A stretch of DNA of 64,000 nucleotides from Propionicimonas sp. (lineage in GTDB: Bacteria > Actinomycetota > Actinomycetes > Propionibacteriales > Propionibacteriaceae), in NCBI RefSeq assembly GCF_029975155.1, contig NZ_JARKPQ010000139.1, forward strand, positions 1 to 64,000. Reading direction: 5' to 3'. Positions 21,925-30,843 of the stretch are shown here, piece by piece. Position 1 is the stretch's first letter. Each line of letters starts with the position of its first letter. The notes under the pieces are model-generated. The model ran no database searches, had not been told where the DNA came from, and saw nothing but the letters and a program-made list of their open reading frames with translations. Both the position numbers and the translations under genes were made by a program.

Positions 21925-22467
21925 CTACCCCTTGGCGACCGCGTCCACCAGTGCTGCGTCAAAGGCCGGCAGGTCGCGGGGACTGCGGCTGGTGATCAGG
22001 TTGCCGTCCACCACCACCTCCTGGTCGACCCAGTTCGCTCCGGCGTTCTTCAGGTCGGTGGAAATCCTGGTGGTGGACGTGATCGTGCGTCCCTTCACCA
22101 CTCCGGCCTCGATCAGGATCCACGGCCCGTGGCAGATGGACGCCACCGGCTTCCCGGCGTCGAAGAACGCCCTGACGAACGCGATCGCCTTGGGGTTGGT
22201 GCGGATCTTGTCCGAGTTCAGCGTGCCGCCGGGCAGCACGAGAGCGTCGTAGTCGGCCGGGTCGGCCTCGTCGAGGGTGAGGTCCACGGTGAAGTCCTCG
22301 CCGCGGTCCCAGTCACCGATCAGCGCAGTGATGGTGCCGTGCTCCTCCGAGACCAGCACCGGCTTCGCACCCGCGCTCTCCAGCGCCGCCCAGGGCTCGG
22401 TGAGCTCCGGCTGCTCGACGCCCCGCTTCAGCAGGAACGCCACGGTCTTGCCACTCAGGTCAGTCAT
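21925..22467 (-). CDS. DJ-1/PfpI family type 1 glutamine amidotransferase-like protein
   Basis: YDALVLPGGTLNSDKIRTNPKAIAFVRAFFDAGKPVASICHGPWILIEAGVVKGR. Confidence 0.95.
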   Translation of the reverse strand: MTDLSGKTVAFLLKRGVEQPELTEPWAALESAGAKPVLVSEEHGTITALIGDWDRGEDFTVDLTLDEADPADYDALVLPGGTLNSDKIRTNPKAIAFVRAFFDAGKPVASICHGPWILIEAGVVKGRTITSTTRISTDLKNAGANWVDQEVVVDGNLITSRSPRDLPAFDAALVDAVAKG

Positions 22468-22508
22468 ATCCCGACACTACCCAGCCACCGTCCGTCCGGA
22501 CGCAGCAC

Positions 22509-22570
22509 AACCGGGGACAGGTCCCATTCCCGTTCACGCGGGTGAACGGGAATGGGACCTGTCCCCGGTT
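22509..22570. repeat. Perfect 29-bp-arm palindrome of GGGGACAGGTCCC family, immediately 3' of the E1 gene
   Basis: AACCGGGGACAGGTCCCATTCCCGTTCAC-gcgg-GTGAACGGGAATGGGACCTGTCCCCGGTT. Confidence 0.9.
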
Positions 22571-22572
22571 GT

Positions 22573-25026
22573 TCAGACGCCGAGCCGGGTGCGGCGGACG
22601 AGTTCGCCGTCCGTCCAGTTGGACGTCGGGACGTGGCCGGGCAGGGGCAGGATCCGTTCGTGGACGGCGTCCACGATCCATTCCGGCTGCGGGAAGAACA
22701 GGTCCTCCAGTTCCGGGGCGGGCGTGATGTGGTTGCGGGCGCCGACCACGACGACCGGGGCGTCCAGGGCGTCGAAGGCGAGGTTCTGGACGTCCGAGGC
22801 GACGGTCTGCAGGAACGAGCCGCGGGTGACGGCGTCCGAGGCGAGCACCAGCCGTCCGGTCTTGGTCACCGACTCCACCACCGTCGTGTAGTCCAGCGGC
22901 GCCACGAAGCGCAGGTCGATCACCTCGGCCGAGATGCCGTAGGCCTCCTGCAGCTGGTCAGCTGCCTCCAGCGCCCGGTACAGGGTCGCGCCGAGCGTGG
23001 CGATGGTGAGGTCCGTGCCCTCGCGACGGACGACCGGCTGGCCCTCGGGGGTCTCGTAGTAGCCCTCGGGGACGCCGTCCGCCTCGAACTGCTCGCCCAC
23101 GTCGTACAGCAGCTGGGACTCCAGGAACACCACCGGGTCGGTGCCGGCCAGCGCCCGGTTCAGCATGCCCTTGGCGTCGGTCGGGGTGGCCGGGAAGTAC
23201 ACCTTCAGGCCGGGGATGTGCGCGACCAGCGCGGCCCAGTCCTGGGAGTGCTGGGCGCCGTACTTGTTGCCGACCGACACCCGCAGCACCAGTGGCATGG
23301 TCAGCAGGCCGGCAGACATCGACTGCCACTTGGCCATCTGGTTGAACACCTCGTCACCGGCGCGGCCGAGGAAGTCGCAGTACATCAGCTCGACCACCGC
23401 GCGTCCGCCGGACAGTGCGTAGCCCACGCCGGCGCCGACGATCGCGGCCTCCGAGATCGGGGAGTTGAACAGCCGCCGGTACGGCAGCAGCTCGGTCAGC
23501 CCGCGGTAGACGGCGAACGCACCGCCCCAGTCCCGGTTCTCCTCGCCCCAGGCGCACATCGTCGGGTCGATCGCGTACCGGTGCGCCATGGCCTCGAACA
23601 GGCCGTCGCGGAACTGGTACATCCGCACCTTGGAGACCGGCCTGCCGTCCGCGTCGGTGGTCTTGCGCACCTTCTTCGCGATCGCCTTCACCCGGGCGTT
23701 CTCGGCCAGCGGCTCGGTCAGCTCCGGCTCGCCCTCGCCGAACGCCTCCACGTGCCCGTTGGAGAGCATCTTCGACTCGATGTAGGTGGCATCCACCCGC
23801 TCGAGCTCGTCGCTGGACGCCAGCGCGAGCACCTTGGTGAGCCGCTCGACGATCCGTCCGTGCAGCTCCTCCACGCCGGAGGAGGTGATCGCCTTCTCGG
23901 CCACGAGCAGGTCGGCGAAGGACGTGATCGAGTCGGCCGCCTCCCAGGCCTCGATCTCCTCGCGGCTGCGGTAGCTGGAGGCATCGGACGGGGAGTGCCC
24001 CGAGATCCGGTACGTGATGGTGTCCAGCAGGACGGGACCGCGTCCGGCCAGCAGCAGCTCCTTCTTGCGCCGGATCGCGTCGGCGACCGCGAGCGGGTCG
24101 TAGCCGTCCACCCGCTCGGCGTGCATGGCCTCGGGGTTCACGCCCGCGCCCACCCGGGCGAGGATGTCGTAGCCCATGGTCTCGCCGTCGGTCTGGCCGC
24201 CCATGCCGTAGAAGTTGTTGAAGAAGTTGAACAGGATCGGCGGATTGCCGCCGTCCTCCTCGCGCCACAGCTGGCGGAACTGGTCCATGGCGGCGAACGT
24301 CATCGCCTCCCACACCGGGCCGCAGCCCATGGACGCGTCCCCGATGTTGGCGATCACGATGCCGGGTTGCCGGTTCACCCGCTTGAACAGCGCCGAGCCG
24401 TTCGCGATGGGTGCCGAACCGCCGACGATCGCGTTGTTCGGCATCGAGCCGAACGGGGTGAAGAAGGCGTGCATGGAGCCGCCCATGCCCCGGTTGAAGC
24501 CGGCCTTGCGGGCGACGATCTCGGCCAGCGTGCCGAACAGGATGAAGTTCTCGGTGAGCTCCTCGGCAGTGTCGTAGCCGATCTGCTCCGCGTAGCGCAG
24601 CGTGTCGCCGCCGAGGAACGTGCTCATGATGCCGGCGAGCTTCGCGGCGTCCAGCTTGCGCGCGGCGGAGAACGACTTGGCGAGGATCTCGCCGTGGCTG
24701 CGGTGGGAGCCGAAGATGAAGTCGTCGGCGTCCAGTTCGGCGGCCTGGCCGACCGCCGCGGCCTCCTGGCCCATCGACAGGTGCGCGGGGCCCTTGTGGT
24801 TGTACTCGATGCCCTGCCACCCACCGGTGGTCTTGATCGAGTTCAGCATCGACTCGAACTCCCGGATCATCAGCATGTCGTGCAGCATCGCGACCAGTCC
24901 GTCGGCGCCGTAGCGTTGCTCGGCCGCGGCGTAGTCCCGGGTGTAGGCGTTCACCGGGATCGGCGGGACGGTGATCGTCGAGGCCGCGCGGACCTTCGCC
25001 GGATCGACGTTCAGTGACTTGGGCAT
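22573..25026 (-). CDS. Fused alpha-beta E1 component of a TPP-dependent 2-oxo-acid dehydrogenase complex
   Basis: 817 aa; alpha half [14 protein letters not shown]...[21 protein letters not shown]; beta half [32 protein letters not shown]...[19 protein letters not shown]...[31 protein letters not shown]. Confidence 0.93.
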   Translation of the reverse strand: MPKSLNVDPAKVRAASTITVPPIPVNAYTRDYAAAEQRYGADGLVAMLHDMLMIREFESMLNSIKTTGGWQGIEYNHKGPAHLSMGQEAAAVGQAAELDADDFIFGSHRSHGEILAKSFSAARKLDAAKLAGIMSTFLGGDTLRYAEQIGYDTAEELTENFILFGTLAEIVARKAGFNRGMGGSMHAFFTPFGSMPNNAIVGGSAPIANGSALFKRVNRQPGIVIANIGDASMGCGPVWEAMTFAAMDQFRQLWREEDGGNPPILFNFFNNFYGMGGQTDGETMGYDILARVGAGVNPEAMHAERVDGYDPLAVADAIRRKKELLLAGRGPVLLDTITYRISGHSPSDASSYRSREEIEAWEAADSITSFADLLVAEKAITSSGVEELHGRIVERLTKVLALASSDELERVDATYIESKMLSNGHVEAFGEGEPELTEPLAENARVKAIAKKVRKTTDADGRPVSKVRMYQFRDGLFEAMAHRYAIDPTMCAWGEENRDWGGAFAVYRGLTELLPYRRLFNSPISEAAIVGAGVGYALSGGRAVVELMYCDFLGRAGDEVFNQMAKWQSMSAGLLTMPLVLRVSVGNKYGAQHSQDWAALVAHIPGLKVYFPATPTDAKGMLNRALAGTDPVVFLESQLLYDVGEQFEADGVPEGYYETPEGQPVVRREGTDLTIATLGATLYRALEAADQLQEAYGISAEVIDLRFVAPLDYTTVVESVTKTGRLVLASDAVTRGSFLQTVASDVQNLAFDALDAPVVVVGARNHITPAPELEDLFFPQPEWIVDAVHERILPLPGHVPTSNWTDGELVRRTRLGV

Positions 25027-25140
25027 TTCTTCCTTCTTCGAATAATCGTTGATCGAGCTTGTCGAGATCCGCTCGGTCTCGACAAGCTCGACCAGCGATT
25101 GGCGGGTACGGGTCTCGACCAGCGATTGGTGGGTGCGGGG

Positions 25141-26601
25141 TCAGTCCTTGATGGCCCAGGCGGCCTCGCGGATCGCCTCGGACACGGTCGGGTGGGGGAA
25201 GACGACCTGGCGCAGGTCGTCCACGGTGAGCTCGGTTTCGAGGACGGCGGCCGCGCCCCAGATGGTCTCGGGGGCATAGGTGCCGAGCATGTGGACGCCG
25301 AGCACGGCGCGGGTGCGGGCGTCGGCGATCAGTTTCACCGCGCCCGGTCCGCGGACGCCCTGTTCGGCGACGGCGCGGCCGGAGACGGCGAGCGGGACGG
25401 TGGCGGTGGTCACCTCGTGACCGCGGGCGACCGCCTGAGCCTCGGTGAGCCCGACGCCGGCGGCCTCGGGCATCGAGTAGACCGCCCACGGGATGGTGTC
25501 CGTCCGCAGCCGCTGGCCGTTCCGGGACGCCGCCGCGGTGTCGATGATGTGGGCCGCGGCGATCTCGCCCATCCGGTAGGCGGCGTGGGCGAGCAGGCTG
25601 CGTCCGGTGACATCGCCGACCGCCCAGACGTTCGGCAGGTTGGTGCGCATGGTGTCGTCCACCACCACTCCGCGCGGCCCGACCTCCAGCCCGGCCTCGG
25701 CCGCGCCCCAGCCGTCCACGAGCGGACGCCGGCCCACGGCCATCAGCACCAGGTCGGCCTCGGCCCGCTGCTCGGCACCGGTGGCGTCGGTCCAGACGAC
25801 CGTGCCGTCCTCGACGCCGATGACCTTGCAGCCGAGGTGGAAGGTGACCCCCTTGAGCGCCTTGCGGGTGCGGGCGGCGAGGTCGGCGTCCATGAACGGC
25901 AGGATCTCGGGCAGCATCTCGACGACCTCGACGTGGCTGCCGAACGCCGCGAACAGGGACGCGAACTCGACCCCGATCACCCCGCCACCGATCACGACCA
26001 GCCGCCGCGGGACGGACTCGACCGCCAGCAGCCCGGTGGAGTCGACGACCTTCGGGCTGTCCGTGGCGCCGGGGATCGGCGGCATCACCGGCACCGAGCC
26101 GGTGGCGATGATCACGTGGTCGGCGGTCCTGCGCTCAACCCCGCCGATCTCGTCCGGAGATCCCGGCGTTCGCCGGGATGACGAGAGGAGGGTCCGGGAT
26201 GACGAGAGGGAGATCCGGGATGACGAGAGGGAGATGTCGACCACGCCGGGGCCGACCAGGGTGCCGTGGCCGAAGACGACCTCGACCTTGTTCCGCTTCT
26301 CCGTGGCCGCCACTCCGGCCACCAGCCTGGTGACCACGTCGGCCTTCCAGGCCTGGACCTGCGCCCAGTCGAAGGTCACGTTCTCCGCCGTCACGCCGAA
26401 CTGTTCGGAGTGCCGCGCGTGGTCGTACAGCTTCGCCGAGTTGAGCAGGCTCTTGGTCGGGATGCAGCCCACGTTCAGGCAGGTGCCGCCGAGGAACTCC
26501 TTCTCGACGAGCAGCACCCGCTTCCCGGCGTGGCCCAGGCGTTCGGCGGCCAGGTAGCCACCGGGACCACCGCCGAGGATGATCACGTCATAGTCAGCCA
26601 T
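25141..26601 (-). CDS. lpdA: Dihydrolipoyl dehydrogenase (E3) with repeat-derived in-frame insertion
   Basis: DVIILGGGPGGYLAAERLGHAGKRVLLVEKEFLGGTCLNVGCIPTKSLL; IIATGSVP; GGGVIGVEFASLFAAFGSHVEVVE. Confidence 0.96.
   Translation of the reverse strand: MADYDVIILGGGPGGYLAAERLGHAGKRVLLVEKEFLGGTCLNVGCIPTKSLLNSAKLYDHARHSEQFGVTAENVTFDWAQVQAWKADVVTRLVAGVAATEKRNKVEVVFGHGTLVGPGVVDISLSSSRISLSSSRTLLSSSRRTPGSPDEIGGVERRTADHVIIATGSVPVMPPIPGATDSPKVVDSTGLLAVESVPRRLVVIGGGVIGVEFASLFAAFGSHVEVVEMLPEILPFMDADLAARTRKALKGVTFHLGCKVIGVEDGTVVWTDATGAEQRAEADLVLMAVGRRPLVDGWGAAEAGLEVGPRGVVVDDTMRTNLPNVWAVGDVTGRSLLAHAAYRMGEIAAAHIIDTAAASRNGQRLRTDTIPWAVYSMPEAAGVGLTEAQAVARGHEVTTATVPLAVSGRAVAEQGVRGPGAVKLIADARTRAVLGVHMLGTYAPETIWGAAAVLETELTVDDLRQVVFPHPTVSEAIREAAWAIKD
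26159..26234. repeat. GATCCCGGCGTTCGCCGGGATGAC repeat plus decayed direct repeats inside lpdA
   Basis: Encodes SSRRTPGSP plus SLSSSRISLSSSRTLL in frame. Confidence 0.85.
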
Positions 26602-26609
26602 GTCTCTGC

Positions 26610-28055
26610 CTAACCCAGGACCGTGAGGTCGATGTCGGTGATCGCCGCGCACAGGTCGCGCAGGTAGCGGGCGGCATCTGCGCCGTCGATCACCTGGTGG
26701 TCGGCGGTCAACGAGAAGCCGATCCGCTGTTCCGCGCCGACCGAGCCGTCCGGGTTGATCACCGCGCGGGGGACAATCGCGTCCACGCCGAGGATCGCCA
26801 CCTGCGGCACGTTCAGCAGCGGGGTGAACGACTCGATCCCGAACGAGCCCAGGTTCGACACGGTGAACGTCGCGCCACCGAGCAGGTCGGGGTTGATCGA
26901 GCCGCCGATCGCCTCGTTCGCCAGCGCCTTGGACTGCACCGAGAACTCCCGCAGGGTGAGCGTGTCGGCGAACCGCAGCGTCGGGACGAGCAGGCCGCGC
27001 GGGGTGTCCACGGCCATGCCGAGGTGCACGTTCGCGAACGTGCGCAGCACGCCACCGGAGAGGTGGGCGTTCACCACCGGGTGCTTCGACAAGGTCTTCA
27101 CCGTCGCATAGCCGACCAGGTCGCCGATCGTCACTGAAGCCAGCTCGGGGTCGGACGCGTGCTTCAGCCGCTTCCTCAGCGCCAGCAACCCCGCCGCCGG
27201 AGCGGTCGCGGTGTAGGTCAACTGCGCGGACGTCGCGAGGGAGTTCATCATCCGCTCCGCGATCACCTTGCGGATGCCCTTGAGCGGGGTGTCGGTGAAG
27301 GCGCCGGGGAACTCCCTGGGCACACCGGTCGTCGAGCCCGTCGAGACGCCCGCCCCGGTCTCGACCCGTCGAGACGCCGCGCTCGCACGCTCGCTCGGCT
27401 CCTCAGGGGAACCAGGCTCGACCAGCGGTTCAGCGGCGAGGTCGGCGCGGGTCACCCGGCCACCGATGCCCGTGCCGGCCGCACCCGGGACGAAGCCCTC
27501 GGCCTCGGCGCGGGCGCCCACGGTGAGCCCCGGGCCGGCCGCGATCGCAGCCTGGACGTCGCGCTCGATCACCCGTCCCTGGGGGCCGGTGCCGGTCAGT
27601 CGCTCCACCGCGATCCCCTGGGACGCCGCGAGTCCGCGCGCACGTGGCGACACTGAGCCACTGGTTGAGCTGGTCGAAACCGGCCGCGGCGTCTCGACAG
27701 GCTCGACGACCGGTTGCGGAGTCAGCCGCTCGGTCGGCGCCTCATCGACCTCACCGGCCTCGCCGGTGGTCTGCGGGGGCAGCCCGGCGCTGGCCAGAAG
27801 CTGCTCGATGTCCTCGCCGGGTTCGCCGATGACGGCGATCGGGTCCTTCACCGGCACGTCGTCACCCTCCTCGGCGAGCAGCGCGAGCACCGTCCCCGAG
27901 ACACCAGAAGGCACCTCCATGGCTGACTTGTCGGTCTCGATCTCGCACAGCAGCGTGTTCGCGTCCACCGTGTCGCCGAGCTTCACCAGCCAGGTGGTGA
28001 TCAGGCACGACTCCACCGTGTTGCCGAGCTGTGGCATCACCACGACCTGGGCCAT
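26610..28055 (-). CDS. Dihydrolipoamide acyltransferase (E2) of 2-oxo-acid dehydrogenase complex
   Basis: Lipoyl domain ETDKSAMEVPS; E3-binding region SPRARGLAASQGIAVERLTGTGPQGRVIERDV; catalytic end GFSLTADHQVIDGADAARYLRDL. Confidence 0.94.
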   Translation of the reverse strand: MAQVVVMPQLGNTVESCLITTWLVKLGDTVDANTLLCEIETDKSAMEVPSGVSGTVLALLAEEGDDVPVKDPIAVIGEPGEDIEQLLASAGLPPQTTGEAGEVDEAPTERLTPQPVVEPVETPRPVSTSSTSGSVSPRARGLAASQGIAVERLTGTGPQGRVIERDVQAAIAAGPGLTVGARAEAEGFVPGAAGTGIGGRVTRADLAAEPLVEPGSPEEPSERASAASRRVETGAGVSTGSTTGVPREFPGAFTDTPLKGIRKVIAERMMNSLATSAQLTYTATAPAAGLLALRKRLKHASDPELASVTIGDLVGYATVKTLSKHPVVNAHLSGGVLRTFANVHLGMAVDTPRGLLVPTLRFADTLTLREFSVQSKALANEAIGGSINPDLLGGATFTVSNLGSFGIESFTPLLNVPQVAILGVDAIVPRAVINPDGSVGAEQRIGFSLTADHQVIDGADAARYLRDLCAAITDIDLTVLG

Positions 28056-28070
28056 TGGTACTCCTGTTTC

Positions 28071-28826
28071 CTAGACGAAGCGGGCGTCGACGCCGCTGTG
28101 GGTGAGTTCTGTGCGGGCCGCGTCCGGCAGACCCGAATCGGTGATCACGCCGGTGAGTCCGGCGAGCTCCATCACGGAGACGAAGCCGGCCTTGCCGTAC
28201 TTGGACGAATCGGCGACCAGCCACGACTCGCTCGCGCGGGCCTTCATCGCCCGGATCACCTCCGCGCCTTCGGCGAAAGCGGTGGTCAGGCCACGTTCGG
28301 CGCTGAAGCCGTCAGTGCCGAAGAACGCCAGCCGGACGTTGAAGTCGTCGATCGCACGCAGCGCGCCGGGCCCGACCAGCGACTCGCTGGCGCGGTGAAA
28401 GGTGCCCCCGGTGAGGATCACGGTCAGGTTCGCGTACAGCCGGGCGTGCCGGAGCACCAGCGTCGAGTTGGTGAGGATCTGGACGCCACGGCGCGCGCCG
28501 AGGTGCGCGACGATCTCCGCGCACGTGGTGCCGGCCTCGATCATGACCAGGTCGTTGTCCTGGACGAGCGCTGCCGCGGCGGCCGCGATCTGTTCCTTCT
28601 CCCGGGAGTGCTGCAGCTGGCGTTCCAGCACGTTGCGATAGCCGGTGGCCTCTGCGCCCCCGTGGGTCCGGGCGAGCAGGCCCCGCTCCTCGAGCGTCCG
28701 CAGGTCGGTGCGGATCGTCACCTCGGAGACCCCGAGCTGCTTCGACAGCGCGACCACGGAGAGCGTCCCCTCCCGCGCGAGCCGCGCGAGGATCAGGGAC
28801 TCGCGCTCCGAGCGTTCGATCGACAT
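28071..28826 (-). CDS. DeoR/GlpR-family transcriptional regulator
   Basis: RESLILARLAREGTLSVVALSKQLGVSEVTIRTDLRTLEERGLLARTHGGAE; C-terminal sugar-phosphate sensor domain. Confidence 0.94.
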   Translation of the reverse strand: MSIERSERESLILARLAREGTLSVVALSKQLGVSEVTIRTDLRTLEERGLLARTHGGAEATGYRNVLERQLQHSREKEQIAAAAAALVQDNDLVMIEAGTTCAEIVAHLGARRGVQILTNSTLVLRHARLYANLTVILTGGTFHRASESLVGPGALRAIDDFNVRLAFFGTDGFSAERGLTTAFAEGAEVIRAMKARASESWLVADSSKYGKAGFVSVMELAGLTGVITDSGLPDAARTELTHSGVDARFV

Positions 28827-28836
28827 CGACCGGCCC

Positions 28837-28880
28837 TTTCGATTTACTTTCGATTTAGAGGATTTATCGATTCAATCGTA
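28837..28880. promoter_or_regulatory. Candidate DeoR operator (direct TTTCGATTTA repeats plus ATCGATTCAATCG)
   Basis: TTTCGATTTA at 28837-28846 and 28848-28857, 11-bp period, just upstream of the DeoR ATG. Confidence 0.45.
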
Positions 28881-28930
28881 ACCCATCCGCGATCGCCCCG
28901 CAACTGCCTTGAGCCACTGTTCCGTCCCCC

Positions 28931-29002
28931 CACAGAAGCTGCCGAAAGTCGCCGAAGCTGCCGAAGGTTCGGCAGCTTCGGCAGTCTTCGGCAGCGTCTG
29001 TG
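28931..29002 (-). terminator. Long imperfect hairpin downstream of the SorE-like dehydrogenase gene (boundaries approximate)
   Basis: CACAGAAGCTGCCGAAAGTCGCCGAAGCTGCCGAA / TTCGGCAGCTTCGGCAGTCTTCGGCAGCGTCTGTG. Confidence 0.65.
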
Positions 29003-29029
29003 CGGGAGGAGCGCCGGGTCAGCGCCGGG

Positions 29030-30670
29030 TCAGGGCTGACTGGCGAGCAACGCCGCCTCGGCGGCCTTCGTCCAGCGGCCCGCGTCGAGGGCGGCGGCGA
29101 CGGTGGGCAGCTTCTCGGCGAGCTCGTCCAGCCTCACCAGGCCGAGGTCGGGCAGCATCGGGTAGACCATGATCTTCCCGCCGGAGGTGCGGTTGTTGAC
29201 GCTCTCGATCGCGTCCGCCACACCGGCCATGCCGGTCACCGCCCACAGCGAGACGTTGGTGTCCAGCTGGCCCGATTCGACCTTGGCGAGCATGGTCTTC
29301 ATGTCCTGGATCCGCGACCCGGAGGTGCCGACCAGGTAGATCCCCTCGGCGGCGATCTTGGTCAGGTCCAGCTCGGCCATGGTGCCGATGGCGAAGCCGG
29401 CGAAGGCGTTCACGATGGCTCCCGCGGCAGCGAGGTCCACGGCCTGGGCGATCAGGAACGGCGCCGGCACCATCGCGGCGATGTAGGTGTAGCCGGGCTC
29501 CAGCGGCTCGGTCCTGCTGTTGCGGAACGTCGCCGGGACGCCGTTCGCCGCCGCCACCGGCGCCACGACGGCCGCCAGGTGGGCGAGCCGGGCGTCGTCC
29601 ACGTCCACGGCGTCCATCGTGATGCCCGGGACGCCGGACACCGCCGTCCGCACGGTGTGCATCAGGCCCATCGGACCGGCCGCGCCCACGATCGCGATCC
29701 GCTCGCCCTCGCGCAACTCGCACTGAGCCGGAATCCTGGCGTAGCCCTCGGCCACGTTGTCGCCTGCGGTGCCGGTGTAGCGGATCAGGTCGTAGTGCAC
29801 GCGGCCCACGTCGATCTTCACCGGACGGCCGAACGCGCCGCCGGCCAGCACCACGTCCAGCACGCCACCGAAGCCGAGGTGCGCCCCGAGCGCTTCCACC
29901 ACGTCGGCGTCGGAGCCCACATAGACGATGTCGTCGAAGCTGCCCTCCAGCTCGCCCACCGAGCCGACCACGGTCGCGCCCGGCACCTTCGCCGCGCCCA
30001 CCACCGTGATGGACGCGGGCGTCGCCTGCGCGAGCAGCTCGGGCAGCCCGGCCGCGACATCGGCCACGACCAGCAGCCGGCCGCCGGCTTTGAGGGTCTG
30101 CCGCTCGCCCCAGGCGTAGGCCGCCTCGACGCACGCCCACGGCTCGATCAGCGCCACCGCCGACGCGGACGGGCCCTCGCTCACCGGGATCAGGAACCGC
30201 TCGCCCGTGACCGGGTCCAGGATCGCCCGCTCGTCGAGCACCACGTACTCCTGCAGCGCACCCTCGAAGTTGTAGCCGAAGGCGGCGTTCGAGCTCGCCG
30301 TCGGCAGGTGCCGGTAGTCGGTCTCGACCAGCACCCGCTCCCCCACCCGGTGGTGGGTCACGTCCGCGCCGACCGTGACGATCCGTCCGACCGGCTCGTG
30401 GCCGGGCACGATCGGGGCATCCCCGGGCTGGTAGCTGGGAATCTCCGCCAGTTCGGCAGCACTCAGCCCGCTGAGCACCCGGCTCTTGCGCGGATGGTTC
30501 GTGAACGCGTGCAGGAGTTTGGTGTCGGAGAAGCAGATGCCGCAGGCCTCCGGCTTCAGCAGCAGCTGAGTCGGGCCGAGCTCGTACATCGGCTTCGCCT
30601 GGTTGTGCACCACCTCGTCGGCGCCCACGAACTGGATCGCGTGCTGGGTGGTGGGGAACTCCTGAGTCAT
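29030..30670 (-). CDS. Zinc-binding alcohol dehydrogenase-like protein, resembles L-sorbose-1-phosphate reductase (SorE) family
   Basis: LLLKPEACGICFSDTKLLHAF...GHEPVGRIVTVGADVTHHRVGERVLV...ERIAIVGAAGPMGLMHTVRTAVSG. Confidence 0.78.
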   Translation of the reverse strand: MTQEFPTTQHAIQFVGADEVVHNQAKPMYELGPTQLLLKPEACGICFSDTKLLHAFTNHPRKSRVLSGLSAAELAEIPSYQPGDAPIVPGHEPVGRIVTVGADVTHHRVGERVLVETDYRHLPTASSNAAFGYNFEGALQEYVVLDERAILDPVTGERFLIPVSEGPSASAVALIEPWACVEAAYAWGERQTLKAGGRLLVVADVAAGLPELLAQATPASITVVGAAKVPGATVVGSVGELEGSFDDIVYVGSDADVVEALGAHLGFGGVLDVVLAGGAFGRPVKIDVGRVHYDLIRYTGTAGDNVAEGYARIPAQCELREGERIAIVGAAGPMGLMHTVRTAVSGVPGITMDAVDVDDARLAHLAAVVAPVAAANGVPATFRNSRTEPLEPGYTYIAAMVPAPFLIAQAVDLAAAGAIVNAFAGFAIGTMAELDLTKIAAEGIYLVGTSGSRIQDMKTMLAKVESGQLDTNVSLWAVTGMAGVADAIESVNNRTSGGKIMVYPMLPDLGLVRLDELAEKLPTVAAALDAGRWTKAAEAALLASQP

Positions 30671-30749
30671 GACTATCTCCTCCTGCGTTGTCTCCGCTGA
30701 TCGACTTCACTTCTCCGCTGATCGAGCTTCACTTCACCTCACCGCTGAT

Positions 30750-30840
30750 CGAGCTTGTCGAGATCGGCCGACAGGTCTCGACAAGCTCGACCAGCGGTTT
30801 GGGCTCGACCAGCGGTTTGGGCTCGACCAGCGGTCTTGGT
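30750..30840. repeat. CTCGACAAGCTCGA palindrome plus three 18-bp tandem copies of CTCGACCAGCGGTTTGGG
   Basis: ctcgaccagcggtttgggctcgaccagcggtttgggctcgaccagcggt; reverse complement of the 18.1-kb repeat core. Confidence 0.85.
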
Positions 30841-30843
30841 TGG

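Noticed and set aside
22552-25017. 821-aa plus-strand ORF almost exactly opposite the fused E1 gene
   Set aside because: Antisense open frame typical of high GC third-position bias; its translation is low-complexity His/Arg/Gly/Val with no domain motifs, whereas the minus strand encodes a clear E1.
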